A stretch of 64,000 nucleotides of DNA. It comes from an uncultured Bacilli bacterium (GTDB lineage Bacteria; Bacillota_I; Bacilli_A; RF39; UBA660). Positions within the stretch are counted from its first letter, which is position 1. Each line of letters starts with the position of its first letter. The notes beneath the pieces were generated by a model. That model searched no databases and was not told where the DNA came from. It saw only the letters and a list, made by a program, of their open reading frames with translations. Positions 57,629 through 64,000 of the stretch are shown here, piece after piece. Location: contig CAKOUW010000002.1 in assembly GCA_934120715.1 (NCBI GenBank), forward strand, positions 1-64,000. The letters are read 5' to 3'. The translations under genes were made by a program, and so were the position numbers.

Positions 57629-59332
57629 ATGTACCATGCTTTATATAGAAAATATAGGCCTCATAGTTTTGATGATGTTGTTGGACAAGATGTTATAATT
57701 AAAACGTTAAAAAATGCAATTAGGTGTAATAATTTTAGTCATGCTTATATGTTTTTTGGACCTAGAGGAGTTGGAAAGACTACTGTTTCTAAAATTTTAT
57801 CTAGAACTGTTAATTGCTTAAATCCAATTGATGGTAATTGCTGTGAGAAGTGTGACAATTGCCTTATTTCTACACAAAAAGACTGCATTGATATTATAGA
57901 AATGGATGCAGCTTCTAATAATGGTGTTGATGAAATAAGGGAACTTAAAAGTAATGCAATGCTTGTTCCTTCTCAATTGAAATTTAAAGTTTATATTATT
58001 GATGAGGTTCATATGCTTTCAATAGGTGCTTTCAATGCTTTATTAAAGATCCTTGAAGAACCACCAGAGCATATTATATTTATTTTAGCGACTACCGATC
58101 CTCAAAAAGTTCCTGAAACTATCGTTTCTAGATGTCAGTGCTTTTCATTTAAAAAGATTTCGCTTACTTCGTTGATGGAAAAGTTGAAATATGTGTGTGA
58201 AAAAGAAAAAATTTTGATTGATGATGATGTTCTTTATGAAATTGCTAGAGTTTCTGATGGCGGTTTAAGAGATGCATTAGGAATGCTTGATAAACTTAAA
58301 GCATATAAAGAAGAAAATAAAAAAATAGAATTGTCAGATTTTTACGAATTAAATGATATGATTGGTATTTCTGAATTGGAAAAATTTGCTAATTATATAT
58401 TTAATTCTAATGTTTCTGAAGTATTAAAACAAATTGATTTCTTTGATTCTAATGGAAAAAATATCGTTGAAATTGCTTCTCAACTTATGTATTTTCTTAG
58501 AAATATGCTTGTGGAATATTACATTAATAATACATCATATTCGTATAAATTAGCTGATATAGAAGCATTGACTTCATTGTTATGCGAAAAAATGTTCGAT
58601 ATTAAAAAGGGCAATAATCCTAGAATTTCCTTTGAATTATTATTACTTGGATTCATTGATTCTATTGATAAAAGTGATAAAATTATTTCCCGGGAAATAA
58701 TTTCTAGTCCAGATGTAAGCGTTGAAAACAAATCCGATAATCAAAATACAGGTATAGATAAAAATATTGACGTCTCTCAGCAGAAATTTAACAATTCAGT
58801 TTCTGAGAATGTAGTTCATCATGATGATATTTTATTTGATAATAAGAAGAAACATATAGTTCCTAATAACATTGAAGATATAATGATTGTTAGGGTTAAT
58901 AATACATTGGCATTAGCTGATAAAAGTATTTTGAAAGTTGATCAGTGTAAATTTGAACAATTAAAGGATTATACATTTGATAAAAAAATAGGGTATTTGG
59001 TTTGTGGTTTGCTTGATGGTAAAATAAGAGCTTCATCTCCTAATAATATTATAATTAGTTTTGAGTATGATTCAATTGTTAAGAAAAACTTGGAAATTAT
59101 TGATAGAATTACTACTGTTTTTAATGAAATAACAAATTCTGATAAAAAATTAGCTTTTATTAGTGATGATACATGGAATATAGAAAAAAATAAGTATATA
59201 TCTGCTATTAAATCTGGAAAATCTTATACAGTTATAGAAGAACCAAAAGAATTATTTGATGATTTGAAAAATGATGATATAATACAAAATGAAGCTGTTA
59301 AATTATTTGGTGATTTAGTAGAATTTAATTAA
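57629..59332 (+). CDS. dnaX: DNA polymerase III subunits gamma/tau
   Basis: The clamp-loader motor and fork organiser. Walker A GPRGVGKT (44-51), a four-Cys zinc module (CCEKCDNC to DC), Walker B IIDEVHML and the sensor motif SRCQCFSF are present. The region after about 345 is the variable linker and tau tail. A perfect Noc site (58685-58698) is embedded there. Start at 57629 is set by AGGAGG; the 19 codons upstream are in a T-rich spacer. Length is 567. I see no obvious frameshift slippery site. Confidence 0.96.
   Translation: MYHALYRKYRPHSFDDVVGQDVIIKTLKNAIRCNNFSHAYMFFGPRGVGKTTVSKILSRTVNCLNPIDGNCCEKCDNCLISTQKDCIDIIEMDAASNNGVDEIRELKSNAMLVPSQLKFKVYIIDEVHMLSIGAFNALLKILEEPPEHIIFILATTDPQKVPETIVSRCQCFSFKKISLTSLMEKLKYVCEKEKILIDDDVLYEIARVSDGGLRDALGMLDKLKAYKEENKKIELSDFYELNDMIGISELEKFANYIFNSNVSEVLKQIDFFDSNGKNIVEIASQLMYFLRNMLVEYYINNTSYSYKLADIEALTSLLCEKMFDIKKGNNPRISFELLLLGFIDSIDKSDKIISREIISSPDVSVENKSDNQNTGIDKNIDVSQQKFNNSVSENVVHHDDILFDNKKKHIVPNNIEDIMIVRVNNTLALADKSILKVDQCKFEQLKDYTFDKKIGYLVCGLLDGKIRASSPNNIIISFEYDSIVKKNLEIIDRITTVFNEITNSDKKLAFISDDTWNIEKNKYISAIKSGKSYTVIEEPKELFDDLKNDDIIQNEAVKLFGDLVEFN
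58685..58698. promoter_or_regulatory. Noc-binding site 4, inside dnaX
   Basis: ATTTCCCGGGAAAT spans codons for I-S-R-E-I (residues 353-357) in the dnaX linker, inside a 20-bp or longer palindrome. It uses TCC and CGG, codons that look rare in this AT-rich window, where Arg is normally AGA or CGT. Confidence 0.85.
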
Positions 59333-59346
59333 GAAGGAGAATTTAT

Positions 59347-59643
59347 ATGAATATACAAGCTATGATGAAACAAGCACAGGCTTTACAAAGAGATATGTTA
59401 AAGGTTAAGGAGGAGCTTGATGCTACCGAATTTACTGGTGAAAGTTCATTGGTAAAGGTTACTGTCCTTGGCTCTAAAAAAGTGATAAAGGTTGAAATTC
59501 AGGATAAAGAAAATCTTGATAATGATGATCTTGAAATTCTTGAGGACATGATTATGGTGGCTTTAAATGATGCATTTTCTAAAGTTGATGCTGCAACAGA
59601 AAAAAAGATGGGAAAGTTTGGTAATATACCAGGTTTATTTTAA
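59347..59643 (+). CDS. ybaB: Nucleoid-associated protein, YbaB/EbfC family
   Basis: A small DNA-binding dimer of uncertain precise role, often next to recR. The N-terminal MNIQAMMKQAQALQRDMLKVKEEL helix and the KVTVLGSKKVIKVEI strand pair are typical, as is the final GKFGNIPGLF. Length 98 is normal. GAAGGAG precedes the ATG. It is the dnaX-ybaB-recR arrangement of most bacteria. Confidence 0.95.
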   Translation: MNIQAMMKQAQALQRDMLKVKEELDATEFTGESSLVKVTVLGSKKVIKVEIQDKENLDNDDLEILEDMIMVALNDAFSKVDAATEKKMGKFGNIPGLF

Positions 59644-59651
59644 TATTTTAT

Positions 59652-60248
59652 ATGTATCCTGATAGCATTAAAAACTTAATTGAATCTTTTAAAATGTTAC
59701 CTGGAATAGGTGAGAAAACAGCTGAGAGGCTGGCTTTTTCTGTTTTACCTATGGATGGTGAACAGGTTCAATTTTTTTCTGAAAGCTTAATTGATGTAAA
59801 AAATAAGGTGCACAAATGTATTAGATGCAATGTATTGACTGAAAATGAATATTGCTCTATATGTAATGATTTATCTAGAAATTCTAATATTTTGTGTGTT
59901 GTTGAGGATGTAAAAACTGTTTTTCTATTTGAAAAACAAAATATGTTTAATGGAAAGTATCATGTTTTGGATGGACTTATTTCACCACTTGATGGTGTTA
60001 ATCCTGAAGATATAGGTATTGATAAACTTATTGATAGAGTAGAAAAAGAAGGATTTTCTGAAATTATTTTTGCATTCAAACCTAGTATAGAAGGTGAAAC
60101 TACAGCTTTGTATATTAAAAAGATTTTATCTGATATGAATATTTCTATTACTAAGTTAGCTAATGGTGTTCCTATTGGTGTTGATATGGAATATGTTGAT
60201 AGTTTAACGTTGGAGCGTGCTTTAAAGGATCGAAAAGAAATAGAATAA
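59652..60248 (+). CDS. recR: Recombination protein RecR
   Basis: A ring-forming partner of RecO and RecF in gap repair. It has an N-terminal helix-hairpin-helix (LPGIGEKTAERLAF near 17-30), a C4 zinc finger (CIRC to CSIC), a Toprim domain (LCVVEDVKTV) and a Walker-B-like C-terminus. Length 198 is normal. No ribosome-binding site precedes the ATG, only eight bases after ybaB, so translation probably depends on coupling. Confidence 0.96.
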   Translation: MYPDSIKNLIESFKMLPGIGEKTAERLAFSVLPMDGEQVQFFSESLIDVKNKVHKCIRCNVLTENEYCSICNDLSRNSNILCVVEDVKTVFLFEKQNMFNGKYHVLDGLISPLDGVNPEDIGIDKLIDRVEKEGFSEIIFAFKPSIEGETTALYIKKILSDMNISITKLANGVPIGVDMEYVDSLTLERALKDRKEIE

Positions 60249-60286
60249 TATTTTTTGTTTTTCATAATTTTCATTAGGAGGATATT

Positions 60287-60472
60287 ATGAAAACTATATT
60301 AATGATTATTAAAAGACTTGTTTTATGTTCTTTTGTTCTTTATGGATATAACTTAATTGCGGTTAATTTTAATAGTACTATTCCTATTAATATTTTTACT
60401 ATTTTGTTTACTGCTATTTTGGGTGTTTCTGGAATGGTTGCTCTTATATTATTTAAAATTTTAGTTTTGTGA
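60287..60472 (+). CDS. bofA: BofA-like inhibitor of pro-sigma-K processing
   Basis: A 61-residue protein with two hydrophobic helices (about 5-25 and 36-60). The connecting motif STIPINIFTILFTAILGVSGMVAL matches the BofA signature (IPxNxxTAxxxGxLGxPG). BofA keeps the SpoIVFB protease inactive until late sporulation. B. subtilis BofA has about 87 residues, so this one is short. The position after recR agrees with the B. subtilis order. It has a clear AGGAGG and ends in TGA, showing TGA is a stop here. Confidence 0.78.
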   Translation: MKTILMIIKRLVLCSFVLYGYNLIAVNFNSTIPINIFTILFTAILGVSGMVALILFKILVL

Positions 60473-60479
60473 GGTATGT

Positions 60480-61355
60480 ATGGAAAATCTAGATTTATCT
60501 AATCGTAATTTTATTAGTTTTATTGAAAAGACTATTACTTATGATACAGTTTCACATGCTTATTTAATTGAAGTTTCTGATTATGATAAAGATTTTCCAT
60601 TGGTTATTCTTTTTGTAAAATTGCTTCTTTGTAAAAATGCTATAAAAAATGTCAAAGAGTTGAACTGTAATAAGTGTAATGTTTGTAACTTAATTGATTC
60701 AAACAATTATCCTGATTTTAAGATTATAGAACCTGATGGTAAAGAAATTAAAAAACAACAAATTATTAGTTTACAGGATGAATTTAAAAATAAATCTTTT
60801 CTTAATAATAGGCAAATTTATGTTATAAAAGAAGTTGAAAAATTAAATTTGTCTGCTGCAAATACTATTTTGAAATTTTTAGAAGAGCCTGAAGATGGTA
60901 TAGTTGCAATATTATTAACTACTAATAAATTTAAAGTCCTTGATACTATTGTTTCTAGATGTCAAAATTTGTCTATATCTTATAATGAACTTTCTGAGGA
61001 AGTTCTTTCGGAAGAAAATTTTAATTTGATAAAACTGCTTTTTAGTGGTGATGGACTTTTTATTAATTATAATGATATAATTAATTCATTGATTGGAGAC
61101 AAATTAATTGCCAAGAAAAAATTACTTGATGTGGAGAAAATTTTGATGTTTTACTTAGATACTAAAGCTTGTGGAAAGAATGTTACTATTTTCAATAGTT
61201 TATTAGATACTTTGTCTTCTTTGTCAAGTAGAAAAATTATTAAAGTTATTTCCATAATAGAAGAGGAAGTTGTTAAATTAGAGTTTAATGTTAATTATAA
61301 GTTATGGTTAGATCAATTTTTTGCTAAGGTAATAGGAGGGGACATTGATGGTTAA
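60480..61355 (+). CDS. holB: DNA polymerase III subunit delta prime
   Basis: The stator subunit of the clamp loader. It resembles DnaX in fold (VSHAYLIEVSD, a Cys cluster CNKCNVC, NTILKFLEEPEDGIVAILLT, IVSRCQNLS) but lacks a working Walker A, as expected for delta prime. Length 291 is normal. The GAGG site overlaps the bofA stop. ricT follows, its ribosome-binding site inside the last codons of holB. This is the B. subtilis holB-yaaT order, with tmk and yaaQ missing upstream. Confidence 0.93.
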   Translation: MENLDLSNRNFISFIEKTITYDTVSHAYLIEVSDYDKDFPLVILFVKLLLCKNAIKNVKELNCNKCNVCNLIDSNNYPDFKIIEPDGKEIKKQQIISLQDEFKNKSFLNNRQIYVIKEVEKLNLSAANTILKFLEEPEDGIVAILLTTNKFKVLDTIVSRCQNLSISYNELSEEVLSEENFNLIKLLFSGDGLFINYNDIINSLIGDKLIAKKKLLDVEKILMFYLDTKACGKNVTIFNSLLDTLSSLSSRKIIKVISIIEEEVVKLEFNVNYKLWLDQFFAKVIGGDIDG

Positions 61356-62145
61356 TGTAATCAGGGTTGAAATAGTGGCTACTAAAAGTATTGTTTTTGT
61401 TAATAGTGGTAATTTTAATGTTGGTGAGTATGTTATTGTACAAATTGATGATACTACTCAGCTTGGTGTTGTTAAATCTAAACCATATGCTGAGAAAGAT
61501 GAAAATGTTGTTATTTTACAGGATAAATATGTTAGAAAAGCAACTACTGATGATTTAAGTATTATTGAACAAAATAGTGTGGATGCTAATAAAGCATTAC
61601 TTGATGCTAAAAAGTTTGCTTTGGAATTGAATTTGCCAATGAATTTTATTGATTCTTATTATACGTTTGATAGATCACAATTACTTCTTTATTTTAATGC
61701 AGATGATAGGATAGATTTTAGAGAGTTGGCTAAAAAACTTGCACAAAAGTATAAAACAAGAATTGAACTTAGGCAGATTGGTGTTAGAGATAAGGCAAAA
61801 AGAATTGGTGGATTGGGACCATGTGGATTGTTTTTATGCTGTAATAGCTTTTTAACAGATTTTAATAGTGTATCTATCAATATGGCTAAAAACCAATTTC
61901 TAGCTTTAAATCCGTCAAAAATTAATGGTGTTTGTGGTAGACTTTTTTGTTGTCTTGGTTATGAAAATGATTTGTATACTGAAATGAAAAAGAATTTTCC
62001 TAAAATTGGTTCAACTATTACTACTAAAAAAGGTACTGGAAAAGTTACGTCTGTTGATATTTTTAGAAATATAGTGGCTATAGATTTGAAAGAAAGTGGA
62101 ATAATTGAAGTTGGAGTTGAAGAGTTAATAAATGAAAAAAATTAA
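61348..62145 (+). CDS. ricT: RicT (YaaT), PSP1-domain protein
   Basis: A member of the Ric (Y) complex that carries iron-sulfur clusters and assists RNase Y mRNA maturation, with effects on competence, biofilm and sporulation in B. subtilis. The PSP1 core is clear: VRDKAKRIGGLGPCGLFLCC and NGVCGRLFCCLGYE supply the Cys ligands. Length 265 from the ATG at 61348, with GGAGGGG upstream. A TTG at 61345 is in frame but less likely. It overlaps holB by 8 bases and trmN6 by 14. Confidence 0.93.
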   Translation: MVNVIRVEIVATKSIVFVNSGNFNVGEYVIVQIDDTTQLGVVKSKPYAEKDENVVILQDKYVRKATTDDLSIIEQNSVDANKALLDAKKFALELNLPMNFIDSYYTFDRSQLLLYFNADDRIDFRELAKKLAQKYKTRIELRQIGVRDKAKRIGGLGPCGLFLCCNSFLTDFNSVSINMAKNQFLALNPSKINGVCGRLFCCLGYENDLYTEMKKNFPKIGSTITTKKGTGKVTSVDIFRNIVAIDLKESGIIEVGVEELINEKN

Positions 62146-62860
62146 CGATATTCTTGGATATAATGGATTAAAGATTTTTCAGGATGATAATTGTTTTTCT
62201 TTTTCTCTTGATAGTATAATGCTAGCTAATTTTGTTGGTATAAGACTTAGAGATAAAAGATATGTTGATTTAGGTTGTGGTAATGGAGTTATTCCTTTAA
62301 TTTTATCTTTGCGCACTAATAAAGAGATAGTTGGAGTTGAAATTCAGGAAAAATTGGCATCTTTAGCAATTGAATCTATTAAATGCAATAATCTTGTTGA
62401 ACGTATTTCGATCGTTAACCAAGATATGAAGACTTTTGCTTCTTCTCATAGTGAATTTTTTGATGTAGTAACGTGTAATCCGCCATTTTTTAAATATACT
62501 AAAAATAGTTGCCTTAATTTAAGCAAAGAAAAAATTGTTGCTAGACATGAGGTATCAATAGATTTGCCTGGTGTTTTGTCTACTGCTAGAAAAATTTTAA
62601 AAAATAATGGTATTTTTGCTATTGTTCATAGGCCGGAAAGATTTTTAGAAGTTATTGATCAATTTAGGATGAACAAAATTGAGCCTAAAAGAGTTAGATT
62701 TGTTTATTCTAAGTTAGAGAAGGATTCTATAATGGTTTTAGTAGAGGGAATAAAAAATGGTAAACCAGGGTTAAAGATAGAAAGACCATTTGTTTTATAT
62801 AATGATAATGGTACTTTTTCTTCTGAATATGAATTGTTAATGAGGGAGGTTTCAAGATGA
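62132..62860 (+). CDS. trmN6: tRNA1(Val) adenine-37 N6-methyltransferase family
   Basis: A class I SAM methyltransferase, YabB in B. subtilis. The SAM motif VDLGCGNGVIPL near 48 and the N6-adenine catalytic NPPF near 118 are present. Length 242 is normal. It overlaps ricT at the start and rsmI at the end (ATGA), so the ricT-trmN6-rsmI unit is tightly coupled. The exact tRNA target is taken from the family. Confidence 0.88.
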   Translation: MKKINDILGYNGLKIFQDDNCFSFSLDSIMLANFVGIRLRDKRYVDLGCGNGVIPLILSLRTNKEIVGVEIQEKLASLAIESIKCNNLVERISIVNQDMKTFASSHSEFFDVVTCNPPFFKYTKNSCLNLSKEKIVARHEVSIDLPGVLSTARKILKNNGIFAIVHRPERFLEVIDQFRMNKIEPKRVRFVYSKLEKDSIMVLVEGIKNGKPGLKIERPFVLYNDNGTFSSEYELLMREVSR

Positions 62861-63696
62861 ATCAAAATAGTTATGATGGTAGACCTAGTCTATATTTAGT
62901 TCCTACTCCGATAGGTAATTTGGAGGATATTACTATACGTTCTTTGAATGTTTTAAAGATGGTTGATTTGATTTTATGTGAAGATACTAGAGAGACCTTA
63001 AAATTATTAAGTTTTTATGATATAAAGAAGAAACTTGTTAGTTGTCATAAATATAATGAAGAAAAAATGAAGTCTGTTATTGTTTCTAAATTAGATGAAG
63101 GTTTAAATCTTGCGTTGGTTACTGATCAGGGTACGCCTATTATTAGCGATCCTGGTTACACCGTTGTTAATGAAGTGATTAAAAATAATTATAATGTTAT
63201 AGGTTTGCCTGGAGCAACTGCTTTTGTTCCGGCACTTATATCTTCTGGTATTAATCCTTCCCCATTTTTATTTTATGGTTTTTTGAATGCTAAGTCTTCT
63301 AAACAGTTAAAAGAATTAGAGTCTTTAAAAATTTTGCCTTATACAATAATATTATATGAGTCTGTTCACAGACTTAATGAAACTTTAAAAAATATTTATA
63401 CTGTTTTAGGAGATAGATATGTTAGTATTCATAGAGAAATTTCCAAGATTCATGAGGAAATAATTCGTGATAAAGTTAGTAATTTAATTGATAATGTTAC
63501 TACTTTAAAGGGTGAATTTGTACTTGTGGTATCTGGTAATACAGATTTAGTTGATTTTTCGGATATGTCTCTTTATGAACATGTTATGTTGTATGTTAAT
63601 GATGGTATGAGCAAGAATGAAGCAATAAAATTAGTAGCAAAGGAGAGGGGCATTTCTAAGTCTATTGTTTATAAAGAAGTGTGTAAGGATAAGTGA
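62857..63696 (+). CDS. rsmI: 16S rRNA cytidine-1402 2'-O-methyltransferase
   Basis: Methylates the ribose of C1402 in the decoding centre. The tetrapyrrole-methylase fold is seen in LYLVPTPIGNLEDITIRSLNVL, the conserved CEDTRETLKLL, VTDQGTPIISDPG and the GLPGATAFVPALISSG loop. Length 279 is normal. The GIY-YIG endonuclease gene yazA and abrB, its neighbours in B. subtilis, are absent. A GAGGGAGG site lies inside the end of trmN6. Confidence 0.95.
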   Translation: MNQNSYDGRPSLYLVPTPIGNLEDITIRSLNVLKMVDLILCEDTRETLKLLSFYDIKKKLVSCHKYNEEKMKSVIVSKLDEGLNLALVTDQGTPIISDPGYTVVNEVIKNNYNVIGLPGATAFVPALISSGINPSPFLFYGFLNAKSSKQLKELESLKILPYTIILYESVHRLNETLKNIYTVLGDRYVSIHREISKIHEEIIRDKVSNLIDNVTTLKGEFVLVVSGNTDLVDFSDMSLYEHVMLYVNDGMSKNEAIKLVAKERGISKSIVYKEVCKDK

Positions 63697-63700
63697 TATT

Positions 63701-64000
63701 ATGAAATTGATTGTTGGTTTGGGTAATCCTGGAAAAGAATACGAAAAAACTAGGCATAATATTGGATTTATGCTTGTTGATAAGTATTTGAATACTAAAT
63801 GTAGAGTAGTAGAATGGAAGGATAAGTTTAATGGTTCTTATTTTCAGACTTCTATTTTGAATGAAAAGGTTATATTTTTAAAACCTTTATCCTATATGAA
63901 TTTGTCAGGTGAAGTAGTGAGAAAATTTGTTGATTATTTTAAAATAAATATTGATGATATTTTGATTATTTCAGATGATATGGATCTAAATATTGGTAAT
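63701..64000 (+). CDS. pth: Peptidyl-tRNA hydrolase, N-terminal part (cut by the window)
   Basis: The first 100 codons of Pth, which frees tRNA from peptidyl-tRNA dropped off ribosomes. The start MKLIVGLGNPGKEYEKTRHN has Asn9 and the catalytic His19. The conserved Asp pair is at 92-93 (IISDDMDL) and the substrate loop Asn at SYMNLSG. The frame is open to the window edge. AAGGATAAGTGA precedes the ATG, and the gene starts five bases after rsmI. About half of the protein lies beyond the end. Confidence 0.93.
   Translation, partial: MKLIVGLGNPGKEYEKTRHNIGFMLVDKYLNTKCRVVEWKDKFNGSYFQTSILNEKVIFLKPLSYMNLSGEVVRKFVDYFKINIDDILIISDDMDLNIGN

Noticed and set aside
60470..60472. Possible Mycoplasma-type code with TGA as Trp, given the AT-rich composition
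   Set aside because: TGA ends bofA, trmN6, rsmI and the prepilin gene at the expected places, and Trp is written TGG throughout.

Overview
The window is about 64 kb around the replication origin of an AT-rich Bacillota genome, most likely class Bacilli. The gene order matches the Bacillus subtilis origin region. TGA is used as an ordinary stop (bofA, rsmI), so this is not a Mycoplasma-type code. ComK, Noc, delta subunit of RNA polymerase, long-form HPF and three sporulation-type genes (spoIIR, a spoIIQ-like gene, bofA) all point to Bacilli. The lineage below class cannot be fixed from sequence alone; an uncultured gut-type Bacilli or Erysipelotrichales-like organism is my guess.

Layout. oriC lies at about 46.6-48.3 kb, flanking dnaA. 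Genes left of it run mostly leftward and genes right of it rightward, so transcription follows replication. Leftward from the origin come rpmH-rnpA-yidC-jag, mnmE-mnmG-rsmG, an unknown membrane-anchored protein, noc, soj-spo0J, an MscS channel, yyzM, an AbgT-type transporter, ychF, rpsF-ssb-rpsR, a shortened gdpP, rplI-dnaB, an M23 peptidase, walJ-rlmH and ung. A rightward island (pta, lemA-like, small membrane protein, class A PBP) interrupts. The leftward order resumes with ywiB-argS, rpoE, prfA-prmC-spoIIR, mntP, fba-murA, a degenerate SGNH protein, rpmE, a prepilin-like gene with rpiB-ywzB, spoIIQ-like, mbl, tagO, a split agr quorum-sensing locus, csp, hpf and secA. Rightward from the origin come dnaA, dnaN, comK, recF, gyrB, gyrA, a 1.3 kb gene-free segment, SRP RNA, tadA, dnaX, ybaB, recR, bofA, holB, ricT, trmN6, rsmI and the start of pth.

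How it works together. The 55.7-57.0 kb gene-free segment holds three parS sites, three Noc-binding sites and two perfect DnaA boxes. Their readers Spo0J, Noc and DnaA are all encoded in the window, and a fourth Noc site lies inside the dnaX reading frame. This is a compact chromosome-organising centre linking initiation, segregation and nucleoid occlusion.

Accessory and regulatory points: an agr system with a 40-residue AgrD precursor beside agrB, while the kinase and regulator genes face it convergently; a TnpB C-terminal remnant under a strong promoter with a LexA-like operator, followed by a structured, terminator-ended transcript; an rpsF leader able to hide its own ribosome-binding site; and an 8-codon leader ORF coupled to recF. 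No tRNA, rRNA, CRISPR array, prophage or intact insertion sequence was seen. Bases 1-62 hold no recognisable gene; prfB, which often follows secA, is not visible.
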